A stretch of DNA of 64,000 nt, from the NCBI GenBank assembly GCA_028641055.1, contig CM054063.1, forward strand, positions 47,427,920 to 47,491,919. Direction: 5' to 3'. Every line of letters starts with the position of its first letter. Position 1 is the first letter of the stretch. The translations under genes were made by a program, and so were the position numbers. This DNA is from Alopecurus myosuroides (taxonomy: Eukaryota; Streptophyta; Magnoliopsida; Poales; Poaceae). Of this stretch, positions 10,058 through 22,684 are shown one piece after another. The notes under the pieces are model-generated. The model was not told the origin of the DNA, ran no database searches, and saw nothing but the letters and a program-made list of their open reading frames with translations.

Positions 10058-11553
10058 TGATGGTGCAGATCTTGCACTCATTGGGAAACCCCAAGAGGAA
10101 GGTATGATGAGCACATCAGCAGTTTTCCCTCAGTAAGAAACCAAGGTTTAATCGACCAGTAGGAGGAAGGAGTAACTTCAGAAGGTTGATGCAGCTGAGA
10201 TGGCATGGCGCACTACCGGTTCAGCAGCAACGTGGAACCTACACAACACAATAAAATCAATTTGTCCCAACGAAGCAGTGAGGTTGTCGATCTCACCGGT
10301 TTTGCTGAACACAAAGAGGTTAAACGTATAGTGTGGAAAACATTATGAGAACAGTATGAAAGCAGTTGTAGCAGTATGAAAACAATGGAAGCAGTGTGAA
10401 AGCAGTGTGTGTATTATCAGAATGAGAAAATGGACCGGGGTCCACAGTTCACTAGTGGTGTCTCTCCGTGAAAGATAAATAACATGTGTGGTGAACAAAT
10501 TACAGCTGGGAAATTGACAGAAATGAAGGCTGCACCGTAGTGCATATGGAAGACATAAAGATTACTATGTGTTTCATGCGGGCATTACAACAAAATATAT
10601 AGACCGTCATCCAACTGCATCTATGACTAATAATCCACCCTCCGAATATCATCCGAACAAACGTTGGGTAATAAGTTGCAAGCAGCAGATTATCACAGTA
10701 GCAAAGTGTGTAATGTAAACAATGTAAACTAAGTAAACACCGTTGTTTTCTCCCTAATGGCAACAACACATCCTCCACCCGTCACGTTTCTGTCACTCGA
10801 GCACAGATGCAAAGAAGGCATGAACCTACTATCGAGCATAATACTCCCTCTTGCAGTTACTAGCATCTACTTGGCCAGAGCATCTACTAATAACGGAGAG
10901 CATTCAAGATCATAAATAATATTTGCATGAAGATAACATGATAGATTGATAATCAGAAGACATAGCATTGAACATTCATCAGATCCCACCCAAAAACAAC
11001 ATGTAGCATTACATAAAGATGATCTCGGTCATGTAGGGCAGCTCATGAGATCTAAACATGAGGTACAAAGTGGAGAAGACAACCATCTAGCTACTGCTAT
11101 GGACCCGTAGTCCAGGGATGAACTACTCACACATCACTTCGGAGGAGGGCATGGTGGTGTAGACCCCTCCGGTGATGAATTCACCTCTCGGAAGGGTGCC
11201 GGGGAGAGCTCCAGAACCCTCCCGATCTCGGGATAACAATGACGGCGGACTCGGGTGTTTCTCGGAAAAAAGTGGTATATCTTTAGGGTTGACGTATCGG
11301 GGGGTATAAATAGGCGAAAGGGCGATGGCGGTGGACGCCCGAGGGGCCCACACCACCCCCAGGCGTGCCCAGGGGTGCGCCGCCCTATGGTGTGGCCCCC
11401 CTGTGGCCCCCATCCAGGCCTATTTGGGACTCCGTGGAACCTTCGGGAATTCTAAAACTTCCGGGCTTCGAATTTTCCAATTCCGAGAATATTTCCAGAA
11501 CAACTTTTCTGAAACTAAAAATAGCAGAAAACAAGGATCTGGCTCTGTGGCAT
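10058..11553 (-). repeat. 3' LTR of Gypsy-C, main part
   Basis: This part is collinear with 51616-53100. It ends, on the minus strand, with GTGCAAGATCTGCACCATCA at 10058. The remaining 122 bp of the LTR (its start) are at 47976-48097, displaced by the solo LTR-D. TATTTATAC on the minus strand at about 11300-11310 is the probable promoter TATA, matching that in the 5' LTR. Confidence 0.88.
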
Positions 11554-11828
11554 TGATACGTCTCCAACGTATCTATAATTTTCGATGCTCCATGATCATA
11601 TTATGTCAATTGCTACTTGTTTTCTCTCTTATTTATAACATTTTTAAACGTTTTCCGGCACTAACCTATTAACAAGATTCCAAGTGCAAGTTCCTTGTTT
11701 TCTGCTGTTTTTTGTCTCAGAAAAGTTGTTCTGGAAACATTCTCGGAATTGGACCCCACAAAGCCCGAAGTTCCTATTTCCCCGGAAGCATCCAGAACAT
11801 CGAAGAGGAGTAGAAGACGGGCAACAGG

Positions 11829-13319
11829 TGAAAGTGCACTATGGTCAACTAGAGGTGGGTGAATAGGTTGACTACCAATTTTTCTTTTCTTTTCCTTTTA
11901 GTGGGGCTAAGCAAGATAAGATAAGGTTCTCTAGATGTGCATATCTAGGTGAGCAACCTATGTGGACAAGATAATATACGCAACGGAAGTAAAATGAAAG
12001 GTAGCAAGATAAACCACACGTGTAAACAAGGAGACAAGGATATGATTCCCGTAGTTCCTTCTCGATGAGAAGTACGTCTACGTTGGAGAGGTGGGGAGCC
12101 ACCTAGGCACTCCTCAGTAGCACGGTTGTGCACACCTTCCTTGAGCTTCTCTGGTGAGGGAGATTATCGTTTCCTTTATGAGGTCGACTTGAAGGCGTTG
12201 ACCAAACCTTTACACGAGCTCGAGGTCACTCCACAAGATGGATGGAGGCTCTCAAGCAATCCGAAGCTTCTTGCAACAAGGTGGAAGCTACAAGCACAAG
12301 ATCTACTAAGGTTTCTAGGCCTCAAGTAGGATTCTAGATCTACTAGGTTGTGGTGGATGGATTCGAAATTCCTTTGGTGGAAGTGTGGATCTAGGTCTCC
12401 TCTAGCTCTGCACAAAGTATGGGGAGTGAGTGGGTGTATGGAGAGGGAGATCTAGGTGGGTGAAGCTTTCAATAATGGCTAGGAGAGAGAGTGGGAAAAA
12501 GCTTGACATTTATGAGGTAGGGGAAGGGGTATTTATATCCCTTCCCACATGTAGCCGTTTGAGGTGTTCCAGCAGCACCGGAGGCTCCGGTGGTCTTCGT
12601 ATGCGCACAGCCGCGCAGCCTAGATTCCTTTTGCACTGTGGCCAGAGGGGCGGAGGGTTCGGTGGCTTTGGCGGAGGCTCCGCCCACCGGAGCTGCACCG
12701 GAGGTTCCGGTGGGGCCTCTGCTCTTATCCAACAGAGCCTCGTTTTAGCGGAGCTGCCACCGGAGGCCAACCCCCGAGCGCGCCAGCTGAGAGGGTGGAG
12801 CCTCCAGTGGTTTCACCGGAACCTCCTCCCACCAGAAGCGCACCGGAGGTTCCGCTGGAGGATCCTCCCTTATCCAACAGAGCACCATTTTGGCGGATCC
12901 TCCACCGGAGGAGCCACCGGAGGCCAACCCCCAGTGAGCCAGTGGAGAGGGCGGAGTCTTCAGTGGGTTCACCGTAGGCTCTGCCCACCGAGGTCCATCG
13001 GAGGCTCCGCTCTGGCCTCCACTCGTATGCACCAGAGCGCAGTTTGGGCAGACCCCACACCGGACCCGCACCGGAGGCCCGTTACAGGCAGTGCAGGAAA
13101 AAGGGCTGGGCGGAGGTTTCGGTGGTTTCACCGGAGCCTCCGCTCCATGCAAAAACCACTTCCGAGCTTTGTCATTTTGAGCCCTTTTCAAACCCAATAA
13201 AACTGTAACCCCTACAGGATGTATCTTTGATGAACCTGGGCATTTTCATGTATAAAAAGTAAACGTCAGATCAATAGGTATGTTGTCATTTAATTATCAA
13301 AACGGAAGATGATATTTCA
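11829..13319 (-). repeat. 3' LTR of Copia-E
   Basis: The minus strand starts TGAAATATCATCTTCCG at 13319 and ends GTGCACTTTCA at 11829. It is collinear with 42728-44223. A GC-rich block at about 12570-13150 holds many copies of CACCGGAGG/CCTCCGGTG phrases able to form hairpins. Open frames of up to 256 codons in this block are products of its composition. Confidence 0.9.
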
Positions 13320-13333
13320 TTCTCCCCCTTTTT
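13320..13333 (-). other. Polypurine tract of Copia-E
   Basis: The minus strand reads AAAAAGGGGGAGAA directly against the 3' LTR start, the expected primer for plus-strand synthesis. Confidence 0.85.
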
Positions 13334-13638
13334 GGTAATTGATGACAACATCCCTATTTGCATAATTAAATACACAACATGAACGGAGCTCCCCCTAAAG
13401 ATATGCTCCCTCCATGTTGAGAGAATTGAAACACAGTGGATATACAAACATGTGAATAATAGTGAGCACATAACACATAAGATAATAAGTTCACAAGCTC
13501 ACAATGCATAATACAAGGTTCACAGCACTTAATAATTTAAACAACCGAAGTTTCCAAATTAAAGACCAACTCTCTCAAGCAAACGAAAGATGCAAATCAA
13601 AAAACATATTTGAGAGATACCCATGCAAATACCCGCTC

Positions 13639-15211
13639 CTAATAGATAGATATCTCTCCCCCTTTGGCATCAAGATACCAAAAGAGGGAGAAACCGATGC
13701 TAACGCCTCGAAGATCACTCGGAGGAGATATCCATGCTCGGAGGGCGGACACGGCGACGAGAGCTAGTGACTTCTTCTCCTTCTTCCTCGTCAGACCACT
13801 CAATGAGATTCCCGGCGGAGTCCTTGGCCTGCCACTTGTCCCAGTTAGTGATGCTAGGAAGCATCGGGGACTCCAATGACTCGCCACCATCATGACGAAG
13901 CTGACGCTCTGCTTGGGCTGCTTTGCGGTGCTTGAGTTCCTTATCATAGTGGGCTTCCCATTGACGCTGCTCAATCTTCTTGTTCAATTTGAACACCTTC
14001 TTGAGAGCCCTTGCCATCCACTTGAAAGCATTGTCAGAAGGAGGAGGAGGAGGGTGAGGGGGACTTGCCTCTTCTTCTTCCTCCTCATCAATGATAACAC
14101 GTGGTTTGGGCTTGTTCTTGTGAGGAGCAGGTGTAGGATGCACAATGGGCTCGGTGTGGTCCTTGATGAGAAGTTTCTTCTTCATGTGAGGGATCCAATT
14201 AGCATCATCAATAGGTTCTTCCGGGAACTTGTCCGCCCACACATGCAAGATGATCTTCATAATAAAGGGCCCAAAGCAAGCATTCTTGCGGTTGATAACC
14301 ACGTGCCATAGCTCATTCCACACATAATCTAGCACATCGAGCTTCTGAGTTGAACCGGCAAGCCGCTTCTCATGAGTGCAAAGCATAAGATTATTGAGGA
14401 AGCCTTGGATCTCATCGACATTCCCTGCCTTTGGGTTGATGGTCTCGCGGTAGATACGAAGCATGATATCATAAGTGGGGTAGAGACCCTTGACAAACCC
14501 AACTGCAAATTTCTTCTAGTGATACAGAGGGGTGAGTTGATCCTTGGAGAGAGATTGAGTGTTGATAGCATGAATACGGAACCACCCATTGTCAAACTCC
14601 TCCCCACCGGCAAACGGTCCATGATCCGGATATCCTTCAAGAAGAGTTCCAACTTCAGACCACTTGATAGTCAGCTGCCGTCCCTTGGTCATCCGAATAA
14701 GATGGCGCTCTGTCTCATTGACGAGATGCACTGTGGCCAAGAACTGACAAACTAGATCTTCATCATAGTCTTGTTGGACACTCATGATGGGAGCAAGTCA
14801 AAATGAGTCAACAATCTCTAGTGCCTCCCCAAAATACTTGGGATTCCTCTCCAAATGCCCAAAATTAATAGCGTGTTGAGGAGCTACATTCTCCTTGGGC
14901 TTCCTCATCAAGATCTCATGCTAGATTTGGCTCTGAAATTTAGTGTGTAATCAAGGATCCTTACCCCGGAACTGTGGCATCAAACGGTCGCAGTCAATGA
15001 CATATGGATTCTCGCGGCGTTCTTTCACGAACGCCGCCTCAGACATCTGGGAAGCAGGCTTCTCCCTTTGGCAATTTCTTCTCGGGAGCCGGGAACTTCT
15101 TGCGCTTGGGCTGAGATGGGTCAAGGGTTTCCTCAATTTCATCGACCCTAGGAGCCTTGCGACGCGCCATGCTCTTTTGACGAGTGCCCTTACCTTTGGA
15201 GCCGGAAGCAT
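13639..15211 (-). pseudogene. Third ORF of Copia-E (envelope-position ORF), degenerate
   Basis: Three minus-strand frames follow one another: 15211-14951, 14785-14516 and 14464-13715. Together they outline a protein downstream of RNase H. Readable parts include a basic N-terminus (VKRAWRVARLLG), a middle (ETERHLIRMTKGRQLTIKW and VWNELWHVVINRKNACFGPF) and an acidic and proline-rich tail with a run of seven Glu followed by PPHPPPPPSDN, then a Lys-rich helix. I see no clear signal peptide or membrane segment, so the label envelope-like rests on position only. SIRE-type elements are known to carry an ORF here. Frameshifts and stops separate the parts. Confidence 0.55.
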
Positions 15212-15689
15212 CTAAGAAAGAAATAGGAAGAATAGCATGAAGAAAAGGTAATGATCAAGTCTTAGAAGACGCGCAAAACCAAGGAACAAATATATAAATG
15301 GTATTAGGGTTGAATAACAAGGGTTAGGGCATATGACAAATCCACCCTAATAACCGCAGCTATTGAAGCCTAATACACACTATCTAGGTTGCTAGGGTTT
15401 GTACTCGTGATCTTCTACTCCCAAAATCCAAATCCACACATCTAGATGTTAAGAACATGGAACTCCTATGCATCCCCATCCATCAACTAGATGAGAGAGA
15501 GAGAGAGAGCACATACCCGCACCATCCATGATGGAAAGGAATGAGGAAGAAGATCCCGGGATGGTCCAAGGCAAGGAGGAGGGCTCCTGGCGGTGGAGCA
15601 CCCGATTCCGGTGGCGGAGACCTTGGGGGCGGCGGCGGTTGTGAGGGAGAAGAGGGAGGGCGAGTGGGGGAAATAAGATTGGATCTTAG

Positions 15690-15960
15690 TTGACCCCCGC
15701 TCGCCCTAGATCTTATCCCGCAAAAACGCCTAGGGCGGAGCCTCCGGTGGTTTCACCGGAGCCTCCGCTCCCTGCCCAGCGGAGCCTCCGGTGGTTTCAC
15801 CGAGGTTTCGCCCCCTGTCCAAACAGTACACCACAACATGATCCGCTGGGCAATTTTCACCAGCGGAGCTTCTGGTGGGCTCCGGTGGACATGAGCAGTG
15901 GAGCCTCCGGTGGTTTCACCGGAGCCTCCGCCAGACCAAGTTTACGCAGGCCAAAATTAG
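15690..15960. repeat. GC-rich hairpin-forming motifs shared with the Copia-E LTRs
   Basis: CTCCGGTG-GTTT-CACCGGAG, an 8-bp perfect stem with a 4-nt loop, occurs near 15742 and 15906. A variant lacking one arm lies near 15786. The same motif recurs in the GC-rich block of both LTRs (for example near 13110, 43700 and 44020). It is the only visible link between this internal region and the LTRs. Confidence 0.7.
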
Positions 15961-16388
15961 AAAAACAGGAGCATTACGAATGGAATCAAGTTTTGGGTAA
16001 AGGAAGCTTAGGTTGGAATTTAGTCACTGATGTACGAGAGACATTACTCGATGGGGTTCGCAATATGCAAAAGAGATAGAAAACCGAACCCGCACGAGTT
16101 GTCAAGGGGGAGGTATGCTACGCGTGAAAGATCCAAAAATACCAAAGGTCGGTGTCCGAAGCCACCATGTTTGAGTGTGTACTTTGGCACCGCGAAGATA
16201 TATCTTGGGTCCAAAAGCACTACTCACAATTAAGCACAGTAAGTCACAAATTGACTATATATGCAATGATGAATTGATTTTGGCATAATAAGAGGAGTGT
16301 ATACTCATGAGTTGAGTAACGCTCCCCCTATATCCATGCCTACATCCAAACCTAATAGCATGCATAATGAAGGTACATATGCAAGGTT

Positions 16389-16879
16389 TCAAGTGAAGTT
16401 GGAAGAATCGATGACATTTAGTTCATTCCTTAAAGCTCGAAATCTTGGTTCATCAAGGGCCTTCGTGAAGATATCGGCAAGTTGATCCTTGGTGGGAACA
16501 TATGAGATATCAATATCACCTTTCTCAACATGATCCCGAATGAAACGATGACGGATCTCAATGTGCTTCGTCTTGGAGTGAAGAACTGGGTTGTAGGCGA
16601 TCTTGATAGCACTCTCATTATCACAAAGAAGAGGCACCTTGTCAAAATGAATACCATAATCCTTCAAGGTTTGCCTCATCCAAAGCAATTGGGCACAACA
16701 ACTTGCCGCGGAGATATACTTGGCCTCGGTGGTGGAGAGAGCAATGCAGTTCTGCTTCTTTGAAGACCAACATAGTAAGGAGTTGCCAAGGAATTGGCAA
16801 GCCCCGGACGTGGACTTCCTATCCGTCTTGTCTCCCGCATAATCCGCATCCGAATATCCAATGAGCTGAAAGCTTGAAC
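16389..16879 (-). pseudogene. Copia-E RNase H, separated from RT by Gypsy-F
   Basis: The minus strand shows a full Copia RNase H: LIGYSDADYAGDKTDRKSTS, LLCWSSKKQNCIALSTTEAKY, CDNESAIKIAYNPV, SKTKHIEIRHRFIRDHVEKG and VPTKDQLADIFTKALDEPRF. The catalytic acidic residues in YSDAD, the E of STTEAKY and the D of CDNESA are present. The domain itself looks intact. Its N-terminal junction is cut by Gypsy-F at 16884/27538, where codons for LWYPK lie on the far side. It degrades the RNA strand of the RNA:DNA hybrid during reverse transcription. Confidence 0.9.
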
Positions 16880-16884
16880 CCTTG

Positions 16885-17361
16885 TGATGGGGGATGATAA
16901 CCCGGTAGGCCAAACTTCAAGGAGTAACCCGGCCCAAAGGACGCTGTGCAGGATCCGGCTAAGGATAAGGAAACCGTGAAGGCCCAAGCTTGTAGGCCCG
17001 GTAACCCGGATTGTGGGTTACTGTAAAGGAAAGTTAGGGTTTGTGCGCCGTGTCCGGGTAGGATCCAGGATGCGCCTTGGAGAATAAGCCAGGGGGTACG
17101 GGTGCTTTATAAACCGACCCCCAGGTCTGGTTTAGGCAGAGATCTAAGAACCCTAGCTATACCGCCTGATATCGAGCATCTAGTGTAATCCCAGAGTTGA
17201 GTTGTTGTATCAAGATCGGAGACTCGGCGACTTTGATTGCCGGCTACCAGATCGAATTGCATCATGTTTTCCTCTGAGCTAAACCCTCTCCCAAATGCCT
17301 GTGTCGTCTTGCCCCAAGATCAGTTACCCCCGGTAACGTCTGCCGTGATTATCCCACGACA
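16885..17361 (+). repeat. 5' LTR of Gypsy-F
   Basis: It begins TGATGGGGGATGATAACCC and ends TTATCCCACGACA. A TATA box (TTTATAAACC) lies at 17106-17115. The LTR differs from the 3' copy by a G-run length change, a G/A change near GTGC(G/A)CCGTG, a small indel near CTGGTT, and a C/T change near AAATGC(C/T)TGTG. Confidence 0.95.
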
Positions 17362-17362
17362 G

Positions 17363-17381
17363 TTGGCGCCCACCGTGGGGC
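17363..17381 (+). other. Primer binding site of Gypsy-F
   Basis: TTGGCGCCCACCGTGGGGC starts one base after the LTR, the expected position of the tRNA primer site in Gypsy elements. The tRNA partner was not determined. Confidence 0.8.
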
Positions 17382-17425
17382 CTGCGTACAAAGGTGTTTA
17401 CATTACGGGAGAAGCTCGGAAGAAC

Positions 17426-20400
17426 ATGGAAAACCTTGTCGTGGACGAGATCTACATCGACCGCGAAGGAGAAAAGATGGTGGACGATTCCGGCTGGGGG
17501 CCAGAGTCGGATCATCTCGAGTCCGGATCTATGGTGACGATCGGCCGGATCAACATCTTCGTCGGTATGGTACGTACACCTGATTTAAAAGGACAATATC
17601 ATGTGCATACTACAGGAACTTCTAGCAGGGACAAAGAGACATTAAAGCAAGCGGCAAACTCGGTTTCGTCGGCCGCGCCAGGATACCTTAGATGGGCGGA
17701 ACAAGAAGTAACGTGGAGTAGAAGAGATCATCCGGAAAAAGTAGAGCGTCCAGGAGTCTTGGCGTTGGTGGTTGCTCCACAGGTTAATGGTTACGAACTG
17801 AAGAGGGTCCTGATGGACGGTGGAAGTAGCATCAACATCCTTTATTGGGAAACCTTCTTGCGGATGAGTCTCAAAGAGTCCCAGTTACAGAAAAGTTCGA
17901 CAATCTTTCATGGGATCGTGCCAGGTCACTCGGCGAGCCCCGAGGGGAAGATCACTTTGGAGGTTGCTTTTGGAGAATCGACGGATAATTATCGAGTTGA
18001 GTGGCTTACGTTCGAGGTGGTCAAATTGCGCAGTCCTTATCACGCGTTGTTCGGAAGACCGGCTTATGCCAAATTCATGGCTAGGCCGTGCTACGTGTAT
18101 TTACAGCTAAAGATCCCGGGTCCTAAACGGACCATCACCATACATGGGAACCGGGATATAGCAGCCGAGTGTGACGAAGGAGATTCGGTTATGGCTGAGC
18201 AAGCATGCAGAAAGGAGGAACTCGAATATTACCGGTCTCAAGTAAATCCGGATGATAGAACAGCCTTGAAAAAGCCGAATGCCGAGGATGAGAGAGCAAA
18301 ATTCAAGGCAGCGCAAGACACCAAGAAGATAGATTTTGTCGAAGGCGATTCCACTAAGCAGTTTACCATAGGGTCTAACTTGGAAAAAGAGCAGGAGAAA
18401 GCGCTTGTGGAGTTTATTCGTTCAAATGCAGATGTGTTCGCCTGGACACCTAGCGACATGCCGGGTATCCCTACAGAGCTGGCCGAGCACAGTTTGCATG
18501 TGGATCCTAAGTCCAGGCCCGTGAAGCAGGGTTTGAGGAAAATGAATGAGGAAAGAAGGAAGGCTATAGGCGAAGAGATCGCTCGGCTATTGGCAGCTGG
18601 CTTTATCATGGAAGTATTTCACCCAGATTGGTTGGCAAACCCGGTTCTAGTGATGAAAAAGACCAATGAGTGGAGGATGTGCATTGATTTTACGAGTCTC
18701 AACAAGCATTGCCCAAAGGATCCGTTCGCGCTACCAAGGATAGATCAGATTATAGATGCAGTAGCTGGAAGCGATCTGTTATGCTTCCTGGACGCATATT
18801 CCGGGTATCATCAGATCAAGCTCAAGAGGGAGGATTGGGAGAAAACATCATTCATAACCCCTTTTGGGGCCTTCTGTTATAAAACTATGACGTTTGGATT
18901 AAAGAACGCCGGTGCAACTTACCAACGGTGTATTCAAAAGTGCTTCGAGGACCAAATCGGACGCAACGTCCATGCCTATGTGGATGATGTGGTCATCAAG
19001 ACCAGGAAGGCGGAGACGTTTATCGATGATCTAAAGGAGACGTTCAAAAACTTGAGGAGGTACCAGATGAAGCTTAACCCGACAAAGTGCGTGTTCGGAG
19101 TTCCAGCCGGGAAATTACTCGGCTTTATAGTTTCCGAGAGAGGAATCGAGGCAAACCCGGATAAAATCAAGGCCATCCAGAGTCTGAAAAAACCGTAAAA
19201 TTTGAAGCATGTTCAAAAGCTCACGGGCTGCGTAGCAGCCTTGAGCCGATTCATATCCAGACTCGGAGAAAAGGCAATACCCTTGTACCGGCTCTTGCGG
19301 AAATCAGATAAATTCGTGTGGGATCAAGAGGCGGATGAGGCGTTTGAGGCACTAAAGAAGCAGTTATCTGAAGCACCAGTACTAGCGGCGCCGGGTCCTA
19401 AAGAGCCTATGTTGCTATATGTGGCAGCTGGCCCCCGAGCCGTCAGCGCAGTAGTGGTGGTAGAACGCAAAGAGGAGGGGAAAGGTTACCCGGTTCAGAG
19501 ACCGGTTTATTACGTCAGCGAGGTATTATCAGAAGCAAAGAAGCGCTATCCACATTGGCAGAAGTTGGTGTTCGGGGTCTTTATGGCTAGCCGGAAATTG
19601 AAGCCGTATTTCCAAGAACACCCCATAACAGTGGTTAGTTCAATACCAATGTCGGATATCATCAGAAACTCGGACGCGACGGGAAGAATAGCCAAATGGG
19701 CGATAGAAATGGGGGATTATCACATCAACTACGAACCCAGGTCAGCAATCAAATCCCAAGCTTTAATTGATTTCGTTAACGACTGGACACATACAGGCAT
19801 GACTACAACGGTCCCGAATTCCGAATCATGGATCATGCACTTCGATGGATCTAAGCAATACGAGGGATCAGGAGCTGGGGTGGTGCTAACGTCACCCAAA
19901 GGAGATAAACTAAGTTACGTACTACAAATCCACTTTGACTGTTCCAACAACGTGGCCGAGTATGAGGCCCTATTGCACGGCCTAAGGGCAGCTAAGGAGA
20001 TGAACGTCAAGAGGATACGATGCTTCGGAGATTCGGACCTCGTAGTGCAGCAGGTGTCAGGAACTTGGGATAGAAAGGACGCAACTATGGCAGCATACCG
20101 CAGGGAAGTTGATAGGGTTGCAGGATGTTTTTCCGGGTATGAGGTGGAGCATATAGACAGAAGAAAGAATGAGGCAGCCGACGCGCTCGCTAGACTCGGC
20201 TCGCGCAGAGAGCCGGTTCCACCTAATGTTTTCCTGGATGAATTATGGCGACCATCAGTTAAAACCGAGTCAGAAGAGGAATTGGCAAACCAAGACCCGG
20301 ATTCAGGACTTGTGGCAACCGTGCGTACTGTTCCCGAATGGATAGAACCGTTTTTGGCCTACTTGTCGCGAGGCGAGCTACCACAGCAGGAGGTATTAGC

Positions 20401-21619
20401 AAGGCAAATTTTGAGGCGAGCAAAGGGATATTCTATCATCAACGGGGAACTATATAAGAGAAGCGCAACATGGGTCTTTTTGCGCTGCGTAGCGCCAGAA
20501 GAAGGCCGACAGATTCTCAAGGAAATACATGAAGGCGACTGTGGACATCACGCATCCACAAGATCTCTCGTGGCTAAAGCTTATCGACACGGATTTTTCT
20601 GGCTCACGGCTCTAGCAGATGCGGAGCGATTGGTAGCAAGGTGTGACGGATGTCAAAGGTACGCTCGCCAAACCCATGTGCCGGCTATGGAGTTACGGAC
20701 CATCCCTTTAACTTGGCCGTTCGCTGTATGGGGTATGGACATGGTTGGCCCCTTTCATATGTCACCATGCAAGAAAACACATCTTTTGGTGGCTATTGAT
20801 AAGTTTACCAAGTGGGTTGAGGTTATGCCAGTTACTAATTGCGAATCAGCCACAGCAGTCAAGTTCCTGAAGAGGATTATCTACCGGTTCGGGTATCCCC
20901 ACAGCATAATTATCGACAATGGAACCAACATGTCCCTTGGTGAGATGGAGAAGTTCTGTGGCAACAATGGAATCCGACTTGACGTCGCGTCAGTAGCTCA
21001 TCCGCAGGCCAATGGACAAGTGGAGAGGGCAAATCAAGAATTGCTTCGCGGGCTAAAACCACGATTACGAGTCCCCTGTATCAGGGCAGCTGGCGCATGG
21101 GTCGAAGAACTCCCTTCTGTGGTTTGGGGCATCAATACTACGCCTAATAGATCTACTCAGATGACACCCTTCTTCATGGTCTATGGCGCGGAGGCAGTAC
21201 TACCGAGTGATATTATCCATGATTCACCACGAGTGTCAGCATACGTCGAAGTGGAGAATGAAAAGACCCGGCAAGACGCCGTGGATATGTTAGAAGAGCA
21301 AAGGGAACAAGCCCTGGAAAGATCAGCCATATATCAGCAGGATTTACGAAGGTATCATAGCCGGCACGTGAAAACCCGGGTCTTCCAGGAAGGAGACCTG
21401 GTTTTGCGCCTGGTACAGTCAAACGAAGGAAAACACAAGTTATCACCACCCTGGGAAGGACCGTTTATCATAAGCCGGAATTTGCATAATGGGTCATACT
21501 ACTTGATAGATGCAAGGGAAGAGTCGACCACAGTTAATGACACTGCTCACACCACTTCATCTATGCAAGAAAGAGACAGACCATGGAACGTGGCTCAGCT
21601 ACGTCCGTATTATACTTAG
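17426..21619 (+). pseudogene. pol: Gypsy-F pol: protease, RT, RNase H, second RNase H, integrase (gag missing, one stop)
   Basis: One frame runs from the primer site to 21619, broken only by TAA at 19196-19198. The protease holds VLMDGGSSINILYWETF (17806-17856). RT has YVDD at 18977-18988 with TFGLKNAGATYQR. A Gypsy RNase H follows (LYVAAGPRAVSAVVV). The additional plant-type RNase H of the Tat lineage comes next, with its acidic residues in HFDGS, EYEALLHGL, GDSDLVVQQ and AADALARLG. Integrase has H/H/C/C (HASTRSL, RHGFFW, CDGCQ), then D, D and E in WGMDMVGPF, IIIDNGT and GQVERANQE, ending LRPYYT. Only about 130 codons precede the protease, so gag and its zinc knuckle are absent, probably by deletion. 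The stop lies between RT and RNase H. Confidence 0.9.
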
Positions 21620-22684
21620 CAAAAATTGTATTGGCATATGGAATTGAACGATGTAATAGGCAGCAGGTTTCCAGACGCACTCTTTTCCTATCCAGGGTAC
21701 CTTTGGGGACTGGACGGGTTTTTAATGAGGCGGCTTGCTGACCTAGATTTTTCATATCAAGTAAAGAAGCGATTATCAAGAAAAGAGATGGTTCTAATCA
21801 GGTTATGTACTCTCAGTATGATGCGTATATCTAGGTATTGGGGGCTGGTCGCTTGAATAGCACAGTTACAAACTCAAAGACCCGGCCATGATGCCTATGA
21901 GTTATAAGGGCCGATTACTTGCAAACGAGTACGGCTACAATCTTATAACCGGACAAAGAAGTCCAAATTCCTTGGCTATTCTTACTTAAGCTCGATGTGA
22001 CTCGCATTAAAGTGGCATGATTTGTTCGCTTACGATTACAGTCAGTCACGAAGCCCGACGGGGCTTGATTGGCTATGTTTTCGTATGGATGTAACAACAT
22101 GGTATCCACGCGAAAGCCGGCTTACAGTACAAGATAGTCAAAAGGGTCATCTAAACCACAAGTTATGCAGAGTACAAGGCTAAACAGCTGGAAACTCAAC
22201 GATTATTAAGCATAACTTCAAATCCTATGTGAAACAACTCAGGGATCTTTGTGAATTTAGCAGTAGGCAGGTCGTTCCCCTTTCAAGATCAAGTGTCCTA
22301 GACTTGGAGATCCGGGTCCGGGTGACTTGAAATCTTGAAAAGAGAAAAAATTGCTTATTTGTAGAATTCCAAAAATCCAAATATCCGAGTCTTGGGGACT
22401 TGGGGACTTAGAAGCAAATCCGCTTGTCAATACCCATGAGACCCGGAAATCGAGTTTTCACAAAAGGAACAATAAAGAAAGCCGGATATCGAGAACAAAT
22501 GAGCTCAATAATGGATAAACTTAAAAAGGCCGGAAGAGGCATAGAGTATATCAAGACCTTAGTGTGCATTACAAAATCTCGCCGAAAAGATATCAAAGGT
22601 GCACAGGCGCACCACCCAAAATATAATTGTTTAAACAGCATGTTGACCGACCGGTGCATAAGAAGAGGCATTAGAGATCAGATA
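21620..22684. other. Spacer between pol and the antisense gene of Gypsy-F
   Basis: No coding domain was seen. Short phrases such as GACTTGGGGACTT recur. It would hold the 3' UTR of the antisense transcript and part of the long 3' leader of the element. Confidence 0.6.

Noticed and set aside
12430..13200. 256-codon plus-strand open frame
   Set aside because: It lies in the GC-rich hairpin block of the Copia-E 3' LTR. Stops are rare there because of composition, and the equivalent frame in the 5' LTR differs.
19196..19198. Programmed readthrough of the TAA in Gypsy-F pol
   Set aside because: The context TAA-AAT-TTG lacks a known readthrough signal, and the position between RT and RNase H is not a usual recoding site.
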